Of a DNA stretch of 64,000 bases, positions 46,699 through 56,700 are shown piece by piece. The stretch covers positions 620,001-684,000 of the forward strand of contig NZ_CP008887.1 of NCBI RefSeq assembly GCF_000769655.1. The letters run 5' to 3'. The notes beneath the pieces were generated by a model. It saw only the letters and a program-made list of their open reading frames with translations, was not told the DNA's origin and searched no databases. The position numbers and the translations under genes are program-made. Origin of the DNA: Thermococcus eurythermalis (lineage in GTDB: Archaea; Methanobacteriota_B; Thermococci; Thermococcales; Thermococcaceae). Position 1 is the first letter of the stretch, and every line of letters starts with the position of its first letter.

Positions 46699-46794
46699 TT
46701 TATGCCATTTTTGTAATTTTGGAACATCGTGGTCAGTGCCCCCATAATGTTGGCCATGTCGTCACACAGGCTGGGTAGAAACTAACCAAAAACA

Positions 46795-46818
46795 TTATAA
46801 AATTGACAATTTTTATAA
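46795..46818 (+). promoter_or_regulatory. dac promoter with chitin-locus operator motif
   Basis: TTATAAAATTG and CAATTTTTATAA form a near-perfect 24-base palindrome. It differs from the 49906 copy at only two positions. Confidence 0.65.
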
Positions 46819-46834
46819 AACGGCGGTGGTTGAG

Positions 46835-47638
46835 TTGGCCTTCGAGGAGTTTGATGACTTTGAATCCGCCCTGAAAGCGCTTATAGACAAGCTGGATTTT
46901 GACCTGGAGAACCCGCTCAATGACGTGGACAAGGTTCTCTGCATTGAGCCCCACCCTGATGACTGCGTCATCGGCATGGGGGGCACGATAAGGAAGCTGA
47001 CTGAGATGGGGAAGGAAGTCGTCTACCTCTGCCTCACCGACGGCTCAATGGGAACCACCGATGAAAGTGTTAGCGCCCACGAGCTGGCATTAACCCGCAG
47101 GCGGGAGGAGGAAGAGAGTGCAAAAATGCTCGGCGTGAACAGGATTATCTGGCTCGGCTACAAAGATACGGAGCTCCCCTACACCGTTGAGGCGAGGAAC
47201 CAGATAATCAAGGTCATAAGACGCGAGAAGCCTGACGCCGTTCTCGCCCCCGACCCCTGGTTGCCGTATGAGGCCCACCCCGACCACGTAACCGCCGGCA
47301 GGCTCGCCCTTGAGGCAGTTTCGTTCTCCCCGTTGCCAAACGTCGTTCCGAGCGACCTCCAGCTGGGCATAGAGCCCCACCAGGTTGATGTCCTCGGCTT
47401 CTACTACACCGCGAAGCCCAACTACTTCGTTGATATAACCGACCTTATGAAGCTGAAGCTGAGGGCGGTCAGGGCCCACCGGAGCCAGTTCACCGACGAT
47501 GTCTGGGAGAAGTGGGAGCCGTTCCTCAGGACTGTGGCGCTGTATTATGGAAAAAAGGTCGGGACAAAGTACGCCGAAGGCCTGCGCTTTATCCCCGGGC
47601 TGTTCCTGCACATAACTCCCTTTGCGGAGCTCATTTGA
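46835..47638 (+). CDS. dac: Diacetylchitobiose deacetylase (PIG-L/LmbE family)
   Basis: A 267-residue zinc-dependent deacetylase. The metal motif [13 protein letters not shown] (about 39-51) has the HPDD signature, and AHPDHVTAG (about 149-157) supplies the later His. It removes the acetyl group from the non-reducing sugar of imported diacetylchitobiose, after which GlmA can act. The start is TTG 46835 behind GGTGGTTGAG; a GTG at 46826 would lie in the ribosome site. It is divergent from chiA. Confidence 0.92.
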   Translation: MAFEEFDDFESALKALIDKLDFDLENPLNDVDKVLCIEPHPDDCVIGMGGTIRKLTEMGKEVVYLCLTDGSMGTTDESVSAHELALTRRREEEESAKMLGVNRIIWLGYKDTELPYTVEARNQIIKVIRREKPDAVLAPDPWLPYEAHPDHVTAGRLALEAVSFSPLPNVVPSDLQLGIEPHQVDVLGFYYTAKPNYFVDITDLMKLKLRAVRAHRSQFTDDVWEKWEPFLRTVALYYGKKVGTKYAEGLRFIPGLFLHITPFAELI

Positions 47639-48080
47639 GCTCCTTCTTCACTATCCTTTCGAGCTCGCCGAGGAACTTCTCCAGGGGCATCGTGTCGAGG
47701 CCGAACTGCCTTATGGGCTCGTAGCGCTTGGGGTTGTCCGTTACGAGGAGGCTGTTGGTGCATATTGCCGTTGAGGCCGTCAGTATGTCCTCAAGGTCGA
47801 GCATGATGCCCCTCTGGAGGAGCTGGCCCTCTATCTGGGCCCCCTTGGTTATTATCCTGTCGTCGAGAGGGATTATGTTGTAGATGTCCTTGAGGACTTC
47901 CAGCTCCTTCTCGACGTTCCTCTTGAGGTAGGCCTTGGCCGAGAGGTAGCGGTAGACTGTTATTATCGAGAGGGAGACGTTGAACTTGGCGAGCGTTATT
48001 TCTAGCTGTCTCTTTCTCTTCGCTGTGTGCATTTTGAGGAGCGTTATGCTGTCGAAGGTTATGTCGGGAGGCAGCGGCAT
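47631..48080 (-). CDS. vapC: VapC-like PIN-domain toxin
   Basis: A 149-residue PIN-domain ribonuclease-like protein. Acidic residues in [11 protein letters not shown] (about 7-17), [10 protein letters not shown] (about 103-112) and VTDNPKRY (about 120-127) fit the PIN active site. The adjacent VapB gene ends three bases upstream. It lies inside the chitin cluster, between dac and the glycosidase, overlapping dac by 8 bases. ATG 48080 follows GGGGAG; a TTG at 48086 is in frame. Confidence 0.8.
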   Translation of the reverse strand: MPLPPDITFDSITLLKMHTAKRKRQLEITLAKFNVSLSIITVYRYLSAKAYLKRNVEKELEVLKDIYNIIPLDDRIITKGAQIEGQLLQRGIMLDLEDILTASTAICTNSLLVTDNPKRYEPIRQFGLDTMPLEKFLGELERIVKKELK

Positions 48081-48082
48081 GG

Positions 48083-48292
48083 TCAACTCCCCTTCTTCTT
48101 TTCGAGTATGTTAATCAGAGTTTCTGCCTCTTCCTCATCAACGATTACGTTGTCCACCTTCTTGTCGAGCTCGACGAGGTGCCACGTCTCTATGAGCTTC
48201 TGAAGAACCTCGTCGTAGGAGCGGGCATCGAGCTTGTCCTTGAGCATCTTAATCTTCTTCCACGTCTTCTCATCAACCGCTATCGTCTTCAT
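48083..48292 (-). CDS. vapB: VapB-like antitoxin
   Basis: A 69-residue protein. The N-terminal [20 protein letters not shown] ... [13 protein letters not shown] has the strand-helix-helix form of RHH antitoxins; the acidic C-terminal part ([13 protein letters not shown]) would bind the PIN toxin. It overlaps the glycosidase stop by 4 bases, so the toxin-antitoxin pair is co-transcribed with that gene. Confidence 0.8.
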   Translation of the reverse strand: MKTIAVDEKTWKKIKMLKDKLDARSYDEVLQKLIETWHLVELDKKVDNVIVDEEEAETLINILEKKKGS

Positions 48293-49743
48293 TCCAATCC
48301 CTCCTTTACAACCTTGCGGTACGTTTCAACGCTGTTCCTCCTTGGTATGCGCTCCTTTGTTATCATGTCCACTTCGTAGAGGCCGAAGCGGATTTTGAAC
48401 CCCATGGCCCATTCGTAGTTGTCGGTCAGCGCCCAGTGGAAGTAGCCCCTAACGTCTATTCCGTTCTCGACGAGCCTCCTGACTTCCTCCACGTGCTCAA
48501 CTATGTACCTTGGGCGGAGTATGTCCTTTGAGTCTGCCACGCCGTTCTCGGTGATGTAAACCGGCTTCCCGTACTCTGCGCCCTCCACGGTGGAGTCGTA
48601 TAACCCTTTCGGATAGACCTCCCAGCCGAAGTCACTAGTCGGATTGTTGTCCGGGGAGACGCCGTTCGGGTTCCCGGAGTAGCCGTAGCCCTCAACCCCA
48701 ACGAAGGTCACCATCGGGAGCTCCTTGAAGCGCGGCTCAACCCACTTGACGACCTCTCTCGTGTAGTAGTTGTTGCCTATCCAGTCGTTTCTTTCCAGGT
48801 GGGGGATTTTTACCGGGTTCCAGTCAAGCTCCAGGTCAACCCTACCCCGGTTCAGGGCCTCCAGGAAGAGCCTGTTGTGGAAGTAGTCGTAGTTCTCGGC
48901 GGCTTTGACGTCCCTGGCGTCGCTGGGGTTTAGTGGGTAGGCTGGGATTATGTTGAGTATTATCCCAACTGGCGCTTTTGTGTGCTCCTTTATCGCGTCA
49001 TACGCCCTCGCGTGCGCCACCATCTGGTTGATTACAACGCGCTTCGCTGCTTCGGGGTTTAGGATTCCCGGCGGCCAGCCGACGTACGGGGCCAGATAGC
49101 CGAGCTCGACGGTCACCATGGGCTCATCGAAGGTCGCCCAGAAATCGACCAGCTCGCCGAACTTCCAGGCCGAATAGGCCGAGAACTTTACGAACTCGAT
49201 TATGCTGTCCTCGTCCACCCAGCCCCTCGCCCTGCTCCCCTCGAAGTCGCTCCTCGTCCAGAGGGGGTCGTGAACCCAGATGGGCAGCGTCTGGTGGTTC
49301 AGGGTCACAAAGGTCGTGAAACCGAGCTTTTTGAGGTTCCTGAGAACCGCCAGGTAGTGGAGGATCTCCCTCCTGTTTGCGAGCCGGTCAAGTTCTTCAA
49401 GGGCTCCCTTTGTAACCTTCACGCACTTTATCAGGCCGTAGGAGTCCCTCTCGACTTTAACCTCTACCGAGCGCGTGGGGCAGGGAAATACCCTGCTCCA
49501 CTCAATTGTGAGCTGGTAAGCGTTCAGTCCGAGGCCTTTAGCCAGGCGGTGGTCTATCTCGTAGAGCTCGTAGTTGTTTATCCCGTCTTCGGGCAGGTCT
49601 CCGCTCACGAGGTCGTTTTTGATGTTAAACGGGTCTCTGACCCAGTGCCACCAGTCGCTCCGGGAGTCTATATTCCTTCTTAGGGGATCTCCCATCTCGA
49701 ACTGAAAAGCCGACTGCACGACACCCCAGAGGAAGTTGGACAT
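48289..49743 (-). CDS. GH1 beta-glycosidase
   Basis: A 484-residue cytosolic GH1 enzyme. The acid/base Glu is in WATFDEPMV (about 205-213) and the nucleophile Glu in PVYITENGVAD (about 405-415). The position in the chitin cluster matches the T. kodakarensis layout. Substrate may be beta-glucosides or chitobiose-like sugars; not certain. It starts at ATG 49743 behind GGTGAAAGG, with TATA-like CTATAAAAG about 50 bases up. Confidence 0.88.
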   Translation of the reverse strand: MSNFLWGVVQSAFQFEMGDPLRRNIDSRSDWWHWVRDPFNIKNDLVSGDLPEDGINNYELYEIDHRLAKGLGLNAYQLTIEWSRVFPCPTRSVEVKVERDSYGLIKCVKVTKGALEELDRLANRREILHYLAVLRNLKKLGFTTFVTLNHQTLPIWVHDPLWTRSDFEGSRARGWVDEDSIIEFVKFSAYSAWKFGELVDFWATFDEPMVTVELGYLAPYVGWPPGILNPEAAKRVVINQMVAHARAYDAIKEHTKAPVGIILNIIPAYPLNPSDARDVKAAENYDYFHNRLFLEALNRGRVDLELDWNPVKIPHLERNDWIGNNYYTREVVKWVEPRFKELPMVTFVGVEGYGYSGNPNGVSPDNNPTSDFGWEVYPKGLYDSTVEGAEYGKPVYITENGVADSKDILRPRYIVEHVEEVRRLVENGIDVRGYFHWALTDNYEWAMGFKIRFGLYEVDMITKERIPRRNSVETYRKVVKEGLE

Positions 49744-49905
49744 ATCCTTTCACCGCTTTTTGTTTTATAACTTTGTAATTATTTGTGGTTCTTATGGCTT
49801 TTATAGTTTTTGAGTGTGGCGGGGCACATTTCTGTAATTTGCGCACAGTTTATGCATTGAGGGACATAAACGTCCGCCAAAAGCTTTATATAGAATCCCA
49901 AAATG

Positions 49906-49929
49906 TTATAAAATTGACATTGTTTATAA
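49906..49929 (+). promoter_or_regulatory. Transporter-operon promoter with chitin-locus operator motif
   Basis: TTATAAAATTGACATTG followed by TTTATAA, 24 bases, nearly identical to the dac copy. It lies about 20 bases after BRE/TATA AAGCTTTATATAG (49881-49893), covering the expected transcription start; this fits a repressor site. Confidence 0.65.
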
Positions 49930-49943
49930 TGAGGTGACAAACT

Positions 49944-51809
49944 ATGAAAACTGCAAAACGGTATCTGGCCATGGCCGTTGTGGCCGTGATGCTCGGTAGC
50001 GTTTTTGGTTTTGCTCCAGTCAGCGCTGCTTCGATGTATCCAAGGAGTGAGACGCTGTACACTGCCAACAGTGCTCCTCCGACAAACGCAAACCCGTTCC
50101 AAGGCGGCAATATCATCGGTCTCGATGGCCTCATATTCGAGCCCCTCGCGATGCTGAACTTCATGACCGGCGAACTTAAACCCTGGCTCGCCGAAAGCTG
50201 GGATTGGGTGGAACCAAACGTTTTCCAGGTCAAGCTCCGCTCAGGGCTCAGATGGCAGGACGGTGAGCCCCTCACCGCTGAGGACGTTAAGTTCTCCTAC
50301 GAGTACTACCAGGAGATTGGGCTGAGGGACTGGACTGCCCTCGGCCTGGAGGAGATAAAAGTTGTGGATGACAGGACAGTCGAGTTCGTGTTTGACGGCA
50401 CCCCTAACTACCAGCTCTGGCAGCTTCAGCTCTTCTACGGCTGGGGGCAGGGTGCCCTCATAATTCCGAAGCACATCTTCAAGGACGTTGACCCCAAGCA
50501 GATACCCAAGATGACGTTTCTCGGTGACGAGAAGAAGTACCTTGTCGGTTCTGGCCCTTACAAGCTTGATGAGGTCGTGGAGCAGCAGAAGGCGATTCTC
50601 GTCAGGAACGACGACTGGTGGGGCAACGACGTCTTCGGCAAACCGGCTCCGAAATACATCATCCAGCTCTACGTTAAGGACAACTCCCAGGCCGCGAACA
50701 TGTTCATCAAGGGAGACCTCGACGTTGGAACCTACTACATTGACATCGTCCAGGCAAAGAAGCAGAACCCGAACCTCGCCAGCTGGCTTGAGGAGCCTCC
50801 GTACTTCCCGCCGGTTGCCCCGGTTCTGCTCTACTTCAACACCAAGAAGCCTCCAATGGACAACCCGCAGTTCAGGAAGGCCATAGCCATGGCCATAAAC
50901 CCAGACCAGATTGTTAAGAACGGTCCCATCGGCGGAAAGCCCGCGGAGATACCCTTTGGAACCGGTCTCCTCCAGAAGTGGGCCGACAAGATAGACCTCG
51001 ACGGCCTCGTTGAGAAGTACGGCTGGAATTACGGGGACATCGCCGAGGCCAACAGGATACTCGACGAGCTTGGAATGAAGAAGGACTCGAACGGCTGGAG
51101 AACCTACAACGGCAAAGAAATCGAGCTCCACCTCGTCACCTGTGCCGGCTGTTCTGACTGGATTTCGGCCGCGGAGATAATCCAGAACCAGCTCAGGGCC
51201 CTTGGAATCAAAGTCGTCATAGACAAGTACGACTGGGGTGCAATGATGGACAGGTACCACAACGGCGAGTTCGACCTCGGTCTCCACTGGTCCGGAACCT
51301 TCCAGCCGACCGCCTACGCTGTCTACAACGCCCTTCTCAGCGAGGGGGGTGTTGCGAACTTCGGAAACTACACAAACTCCGAGGCCCAGGGTGTGCTTGA
51401 CGAGTTCTCTAAGACCACCGATCCAAACAAGGAGGCAGAATACGTAAAGAAGCTCAGCGAAATCTGGCTCAAAGACGTTCCCGCCGTCCCGGTTTACATG
51501 GCCACCCTGTTCTACGAGGCCAACACCAAGTACTGGACCAACTGGCCCAACGAGAAGAACCCCTACGGCGTCCCGATATTCTGGGCCAAGTATGGAACCT
51601 GGGGAACCGCCCTGGCGCTTCTGGGAGTTAAGCCGGCCGGCGAGGCTCCAGCAACGACCACGGAGTCTCATACAACTTCACCCTCGCAGTCCCAGGAGAC
51701 CACGAGCACGCCCTCCAGCTCGACCAATGAAGAGGGTGGAGGAATCTGCGGCCCGGCCCTCATTGTGGGCCTTGCAGTCGTCCCGCTCCTGTTGAGACGC
51801 AGAAGGTGA
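49944..51809 (+). CDS. Chito-oligosaccharide (DppA-type) binding protein with CGP-CTERM
   Basis: A 621-residue extracellular solute-binding protein of family 5. The signal peptide is at about 1-30 (ending PVSAAS). The binding domain opens SMYPRSETLYTANSAPPTN and carries the family pattern near 80-100 (NVFQVKLRSGLRWQDGEPLT). A Ser/Thr linker and GGGICGPALIVGLAVVPLLL plus RRRR form a CGP-CTERM anchor. Family 5 proteins usually bind peptides; in this cluster the ligand is probably diacetylchitobiose or related sugars. It is the first gene of the rightward operon. Confidence 0.88.
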   Translation: MKTAKRYLAMAVVAVMLGSVFGFAPVSAASMYPRSETLYTANSAPPTNANPFQGGNIIGLDGLIFEPLAMLNFMTGELKPWLAESWDWVEPNVFQVKLRSGLRWQDGEPLTAEDVKFSYEYYQEIGLRDWTALGLEEIKVVDDRTVEFVFDGTPNYQLWQLQLFYGWGQGALIIPKHIFKDVDPKQIPKMTFLGDEKKYLVGSGPYKLDEVVEQQKAILVRNDDWWGNDVFGKPAPKYIIQLYVKDNSQAANMFIKGDLDVGTYYIDIVQAKKQNPNLASWLEEPPYFPPVAPVLLYFNTKKPPMDNPQFRKAIAMAINPDQIVKNGPIGGKPAEIPFGTGLLQKWADKIDLDGLVEKYGWNYGDIAEANRILDELGMKKDSNGWRTYNGKEIELHLVTCAGCSDWISAAEIIQNQLRALGIKVVIDKYDWGAMMDRYHNGEFDLGLHWSGTFQPTAYAVYNALLSEGGVANFGNYTNSEAQGVLDEFSKTTDPNKEAEYVKKLSEIWLKDVPAVPVYMATLFYEANTKYWTNWPNEKNPYGVPIFWAKYGTWGTALALLGVKPAGEAPATTTESHTTSPSQSQETTSTPSSSTNEEGGGICGPALIVGLAVVPLLLRRRR

Positions 51810-51859
51810 TGTCTCCTTTCCTTTTCCTTATCTATACAACAAACGCGGTGGGGGTAACA

Positions 51860-52843
51860 ATGGGGTTCAAGAAATACCTCGCACGAAAGGTCTTTGTGTA
51901 TGTGATAACCCTCGTGTTTGCCGTGACTCTCAACTGGCTCCTCCCAAGGCTTATGCCGGGAAACCCAATCGAGGCGATGATGTCGCGGAGCGGTAGCGCC
52001 GCGGGCCCTCAGCTCGTGAAGTTCTACGAAGAGCTCTACGGCTTAAACCAGCCGCTCTGGAAGCAGTTCATAAACTTCTGGTCCAACCTCTTCCACGGGG
52101 ATTTGGGGTACAGTATGCTGTACAACGCCCCAGTTTCGAGTATAATCGGGCACGCCCTCCCCTATGATATAATCGTCCTCCTGCCTGCAATCGTTCTGAG
52201 CTGGCTTGTTGGAAACTGGCTCGGTGCAATCGCGGGTAAAAACAAGAAGTATGACAGGTACACGATGCCGGTCTTTTACTTCCTCGCGAGTATGCCCTAC
52301 TTCTGGTTCGCGATGATTCTCGTCTACGTTATAGGTGTTAAACTCGGCTGGCTCCCGTATTCTGGCGCCTACGCGCCCGACATGGTTCCAAGCTTCTCGT
52401 GGGCGTTCATCAAGAGCTTCCTCAGCCACTGGATTCTGCCCTTCCTGAGCCTTTTCATAGTCATGATAGGCAGCTGGGCGATAGGAATGCGCAACATGAT
52501 AATCTACGAGCTTGAAGCCGACTACGTCCGCTACCTTGAGGCCCTTGGCGCGAGCGAGAAGCTGATGACCAAGCACGCCTACAGGAACGCTATTCTGCCC
52601 CAGGTCACGGGTCTGGCCTTACAGCTCGGAATGATGGTTGCTGGGGCTATTGCGACGGAGATAGTCTTCAACTACCCGGGAATAGGAGTGCTCATAATGA
52701 ACGCCGCCCTCAACCAGGACTACTTCCTCCTCCAGGGAGCGTTCCTGATCGTCGTCATCTCAGTCCTCGCGGCCAACTTCCTGATTGACATAATTTACGC
52801 CTTCATAGACCCGCGCGTCAGGGCCAGCTACACGGAGGGTTGA
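51860..52843 (+). CDS. ABC permease, DppB type
   Basis: A 327-residue permease starting MGFKKYLARKVFVYVITLVF, with six spans and an EAA-like loop (VRYLEALGASEKLMTKHAYRN, about 225-245; quoted only in part as YLEALGASEKLMTKHAYRN). ATG 51860 follows GGTGGGGG; an ATG at 51806 in the same frame overlaps the previous stop and is less likely. Partner of the next gene. Confidence 0.88.
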   Translation: MGFKKYLARKVFVYVITLVFAVTLNWLLPRLMPGNPIEAMMSRSGSAAGPQLVKFYEELYGLNQPLWKQFINFWSNLFHGDLGYSMLYNAPVSSIIGHALPYDIIVLLPAIVLSWLVGNWLGAIAGKNKKYDRYTMPVFYFLASMPYFWFAMILVYVIGVKLGWLPYSGAYAPDMVPSFSWAFIKSFLSHWILPFLSLFIVMIGSWAIGMRNMIIYELEADYVRYLEALGASEKLMTKHAYRNAILPQVTGLALQLGMMVAGAIATEIVFNYPGIGVLIMNAALNQDYFLLQGAFLIVVISVLAANFLIDIIYAFIDPRVRASYTEG

Positions 52844-52845
52844 AT

Positions 52846-53778
52846 ATGCCCAGGAGGAAACGGTTCGAGGTCGTTAAAATCGCGTTCAGGAACAGAAAGT
52901 TCCAGTTTGGCTTTGGCCTCCTGATGTTTTTTGTAGTGTTCTCTCTCATAGGCCCGCTCCTCACTCCGTTCGCGTGGGACGGCCTCTACTATACAAAGGT
53001 CGAGGGCGTTAAAATAGCCTCCTACGGTGAGAAGACCCTCCCGCCGATGAGCAGGGAGGTCATAACGACGTACACGGGCAAGGAGGTCGAGGTTCTCCAT
53101 ATCCTTGGCACGAACATCAACGGCCAGGACCTCTACGCGAGGCTCGTCTACGGCCTGAGGACGAGCCTGTGGATAGCGTTCCTCGCGGCGGTTATAGGAA
53201 CGGCCCTTGGAATAACGATAGGCCTTTTCGCGGGCTACAAGGGTGGCTGGGTGGACGAGCTCCTGATGATGTTCACCAACATAATGCTCGTTATCCCCTC
53301 TATCGTGCTCCTCATCTTGGTCGCGGCATACCTGTCCGCAAGGACGCCGGAAGTCCAGGCGGTCATCATAGGCCTCACCGGCTGGCCCTGGGTCGCAAGG
53401 GCCGTTAGAAGTCAGACCCTCTCGCTCAAGAACAGGGAGTTCGTCCACCTATCAAAGCTTGCTGGACTCAGCGACCTGAAGATTGTCTTCACAGAGGTAA
53501 TGCCCAACATGATTTCCTATGTCTTCATGGCCGGAATCCTGCAGTTCAGCGGGGCAATCCTCGCGAGCGCCACCCTCGACTTCATAGGCCTGGGCCCGAC
53601 CACAATGGTCTCGCTCGGAAACATCCTCCAGAGGGCAATAGCCTACAACGCGCTCCAGTTTGGCTGGTGGTGGTGGTTCATTCCGCCGGGGCTGATAATC
53701 ACCCTCATCATCACGGCGTTGTTTTTCATCAACATCGGCCTTGAGGAAGTGTTCAACCCGCGCCTCAGGAGGGAGTAA
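52846..53778 (+). CDS. ABC permease, DppC type
   Basis: A 310-residue permease, MPRRKRFEVVKIAFRNRKF..., with six spans and the loop EFVHLSKLAGLSDLKIVFTE (about 196-215). About 60 extracellular residues lie between spans 1 and 2 (GLYYTKVEGVKIASYGEK...), as usual for DppC. ATG 52846 follows GGAGGG. Confidence 0.88.
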   Translation: MPRRKRFEVVKIAFRNRKFQFGFGLLMFFVVFSLIGPLLTPFAWDGLYYTKVEGVKIASYGEKTLPPMSREVITTYTGKEVEVLHILGTNINGQDLYARLVYGLRTSLWIAFLAAVIGTALGITIGLFAGYKGGWVDELLMMFTNIMLVIPSIVLLILVAAYLSARTPEVQAVIIGLTGWPWVARAVRSQTLSLKNREFVHLSKLAGLSDLKIVFTEVMPNMISYVFMAGILQFSGAILASATLDFIGLGPTTMVSLGNILQRAIAYNALQFGWWWWFIPPGLIITLIITALFFINIGLEEVFNPRLRRE

Positions 53779-53779
53779 A

Positions 53780-54748
53780 ATGGCAATGCTCAACGTTGAA
53801 GACCTCAGGGTGTACTACTCAACGCCCCTTGGACACGTTAAGGCCGTTGATGGCGTCTCATTCGAGGTGAGGGAGGGGGAGGTCTTTGGAATAGCCGGCG
53901 AGAGCGGCTGTGGGAAATCGACGCTCGTCCACTCCTTAATCCTCAGAAAGCCCCCGATGGTGCACATGGGCGGTAGGGCCCTGTTCAAGGGCAGGGATTT
54001 GATGACGATGGACGTTAGGGAGTCCCGGAAAATCCGCTACACCGAGCTCTCCATCATCCCCCAGTACGCCATGAACGCCCTCAACCCCACGAAGAAAATC
54101 AAGGACATCGTTTGGGACTTGGCGAGAGAACACGGCCGCACAGACCGCGAGGAGGTTGAGAAGCTCCTCCGTGAGAGGCTTGAGATGGTCAAGCTCTCCC
54201 CAAAGGTCGCCGAGATGTACCCCGTTGAGCTCAGCGGCGGCATGCGCCAGCGCGCGACAATGGTGGTCTCTACCCTGCTGAACCCCGACCTGCTCATCGC
54301 GGACGAGGTCACCTCTGCCTTAGACGTTACCACGCAGCGCGTCGTCATCGAGCTCCTCCACTACTTCATGGAAGAGGGAATCGTCAAGTCAATAATCTTC
54401 GTCACCCACGACTTAGCGTTGCTCGACAAGATAGCGGACAGGATAATGGTGATGTACGCCGGCAAGGTCGTCGAAATCGGCCCGACGGAAGAGGTCATCA
54501 ACGAACCGAGCCACCCCTACACCCAGCTCCTCCTCAACTCCCTGCCGAGAATGGGCGTGCAGTACAAAAAGCAGAAGCTCAAGGGAATTCCCGGCTACCC
54601 GATAAGCCTTCTCAACCCGCCGAAGGGCTGCCGCTTCTACACGCGCTGTCCCTACGCCCTCGACAAGTGCCCGCACGTCGAGCCTGGGCTCGCCAAAGTG
54701 AGTGAAGAGCACTACGCGGCCTGCCACCTTCTCGGGGGTGAGGACTGA
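53780..54748 (+). CDS. ABC transporter ATPase, DppD type
   Basis: A 322-residue ATPase. Walker A GESGCGKST (about 38-46), signature LSGGMRQRA (about 152-160), Walker B LLIADEVTSALD and switch His in VTHDLAL are complete. The C-terminal oligopeptide-transporter domain has a Cys cluster (CRFYTRCPYALDKC ... CH) that usually binds Fe-S. ATG 53780 follows GGAGGG. Confidence 0.9.
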   Translation: MAMLNVEDLRVYYSTPLGHVKAVDGVSFEVREGEVFGIAGESGCGKSTLVHSLILRKPPMVHMGGRALFKGRDLMTMDVRESRKIRYTELSIIPQYAMNALNPTKKIKDIVWDLAREHGRTDREEVEKLLRERLEMVKLSPKVAEMYPVELSGGMRQRATMVVSTLLNPDLLIADEVTSALDVTTQRVVIELLHYFMEEGIVKSIIFVTHDLALLDKIADRIMVMYAGKVVEIGPTEEVINEPSHPYTQLLLNSLPRMGVQYKKQKLKGIPGYPISLLNPPKGCRFYTRCPYALDKCPHVEPGLAKVSEEHYAACHLLGGED

Positions 54749-55713
54749 TGAGCGAGCTTCTGAGGGTTGAGCACCTCACGAAGACGTTCACCTCCGGCCT
54801 AATCGGGGGCTTTGAAATCAGGGCCGTTGATGATGTCAGCTTCACCATGAAGAAGGGGGAGATAGTTTCCCTCGTTGGAGAAAGCGGCAGCGGGAAGACG
54901 ACCATCGGAAAGCTCATCCTGCGCCTAATCCAGCCGACGGGCGGGAGGATACTCTTCGAGGGCAGGGACGTCCTCCAGATGAGCAAGAAGGAGCTCCGGC
55001 GGGACTACTACCGCCAGGTTCAGGCCGTCTTCCAGGACCCCTTTGCGAGCTTTAACCCCCTGTACCCGATAGACAGGTCCTTTGACCTTGTATTTGACTC
55101 GTACCTCCCTGACGTCAGCAGGGGCGAGAGGGACGAGGCAATCAACAAGGCCCTCGTCCAGGTCGGCCTCAACCCAGACCAGATTCGCGGAAAGTTCCCG
55201 CACCAGCTCAGCGGCGGCCAGCTCCAGAGAATCCTCATAGCGAGGGCCCTGCTGTTGAAGCCGAAGCTCCTCATAGCGGACGAGGCCGTCTCGATGCTCG
55301 ACGCAAGCACGAGAATTGACATTCTCAACCTTCTCGGCGACTTCAGGGACAGGTACGGGACTTCTATCCTCTTCGTCACCCACGATTTGGCCCTCGGCTA
55401 CTACATCAGCGACTCTACGATTATCATGTACCGCGGGACAGTGGTGGAGATGGGCGACACCGAGAAGGTCTTCTACAACCCGCTCCACCCGTACACGAAA
55501 ATGCTCCTTGAGAGCGTCCCGGATTTGAACGTCAAGTGGGAGTTCAAGGGCATAGAGCCGGAGAAGGAAGAGGAAACCGTGTATTCCCTCCAGGGGTGCC
55601 GCTACGCCCCCAGGTGCCCCAGAGCCAGGAAAACCTGTTTCAGGTCGCGCCCGGCCCTTCTTGAGGTTGAAAAAGATCACTGGGTTGCCTGTCATCTTTA
55701 CGGGGGTGAGTGA
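54748..55713 (+). CDS. ABC transporter ATPase, DppF type
   Basis: A 321-residue ATPase, the second nucleotide-binding subunit. Walker [10 protein letters not shown] (about 45-53), signature LSGGQLQRI (about 151-159), Walker [13 protein letters not shown], switch His VTHDLALG, and a C-terminal Cys cluster ([14 protein letters not shown] ... CH). Its ATG overlaps the stop of the DppD gene (TGATG). Confidence 0.9.
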   Translation: MSELLRVEHLTKTFTSGLIGGFEIRAVDDVSFTMKKGEIVSLVGESGSGKTTIGKLILRLIQPTGGRILFEGRDVLQMSKKELRRDYYRQVQAVFQDPFASFNPLYPIDRSFDLVFDSYLPDVSRGERDEAINKALVQVGLNPDQIRGKFPHQLSGGQLQRILIARALLLKPKLLIADEAVSMLDASTRIDILNLLGDFRDRYGTSILFVTHDLALGYYISDSTIIMYRGTVVEMGDTEKVFYNPLHPYTKMLLESVPDLNVKWEFKGIEPEKEEETVYSLQGCRYAPRCPRARKTCFRSRPALLEVEKDHWVACHLYGGE

Positions 55714-55714
55714 G

Positions 55715-56695
55715 GTGCACTCGACGATTAAGGAGATTAGAAAGACTCCTGAGGGAATAATGAAGGCCCAGAAAGCGTTTGAGGACTTCGTGGCCAATCA
55801 CGACTTCCGGTTACCGAGAGAGATAGTGTATACAGGTTGCGGCAGTTCCCACTTCCTGTCGCAGCCGCTGGCCATGGCAACCACCCGCCTCGGGGGCAGG
55901 GGGTTCAGCGCCCCCTGCTCCGAACTTCTCTATTCACGCGAGTGGTACAGCATTGGGAGCCCCGAGCTCCTCGTTGCGATATCCCGCTCGGGGGAGACGA
56001 CCGAGGCCGTTGAGGCCCTTAGGGTTCTTGATGTCCCCAAGTTCGCACTGACGGCCTACGAGAGCACCCTTTCAAGGGAGGCAGACTACGCCCTTGTCGT
56101 CCCGGCCCACGAGGAGAGCGTCGTCATGACTCACTCGTTCCCGGCCTTTTACTTCGCTTACCTCCAGCTACTGCTCCACTCCTACGGGGGGGAGACCCTC
56201 GACGCCGGTCACGTTGCAACCCTTACAGAAGAGGTTCTCGGGAACGAGGGCTACGTAAGGGAGCTGGTTGAGGGCTTCGATTTCAGAAACGTTATCTTTC
56301 TCGGCTCCGGGATACTCTACCCGATAGCCCTTGAGGCCATGCTGAAGATGAAGGAGATGGCCCTCTTCTGGAGCGAGGCGTACCCGACGTTCGAGGTCAG
56401 GCACGGATTCAAGTCAATCGCCGACGACGGAACCCTCGTTGTTCTCCTTGTAACGGAGCCCTTTGACTGGCACGAGAAGCTCACTAGGGAGTTCCAGAAC
56501 CAGGGGGCGAAGGTTTTCACCGTCGGAAGGCGCGACACCGGGGCGGACTACTTCATCGAAGTCCCCGAACTGGACGAGCTTGCAAGTCCCGTCATCTACC
56601 TGCCGATAATTCAGCTCCTCGCCTACTACAAGGCCGTATCGCGCGGTTTGAATCCGGACAATCCAAGGTTTCTCAGCAAGGTGGTCAAGTGGTGA
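55715..56695 (+). CDS. glmD: GlmD-type glucosamine-6-phosphate deaminase (SIS domain)
   Basis: A 326-residue protein with two SIS (sugar isomerase) domains: [15 protein letters not shown] (about 40-54) and [13 protein letters not shown] (about 91-103), then [20 protein letters not shown] (about 197-216). In T. kodakarensis the equivalent enzyme deaminates glucosamine-6-phosphate to fructose-6-phosphate, linking chitin to glycolysis. Start is GTG 55715, after GGGGGTGAGTGAG; the frame open to 55661 lies within the ATPase gene. Confidence 0.88.
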   Translation: MHSTIKEIRKTPEGIMKAQKAFEDFVANHDFRLPREIVYTGCGSSHFLSQPLAMATTRLGGRGFSAPCSELLYSREWYSIGSPELLVAISRSGETTEAVEALRVLDVPKFALTAYESTLSREADYALVVPAHEESVVMTHSFPAFYFAYLQLLLHSYGGETLDAGHVATLTEEVLGNEGYVRELVEGFDFRNVIFLGSGILYPIALEAMLKMKEMALFWSEAYPTFEVRHGFKSIADDGTLVVLLVTEPFDWHEKLTREFQNQGAKVFTVGRRDTGADYFIEVPELDELASPVIYLPIIQLLAYYKAVSRGLNPDNPRFLSKVVKW

Positions 56696-56700
56696 TGGTG

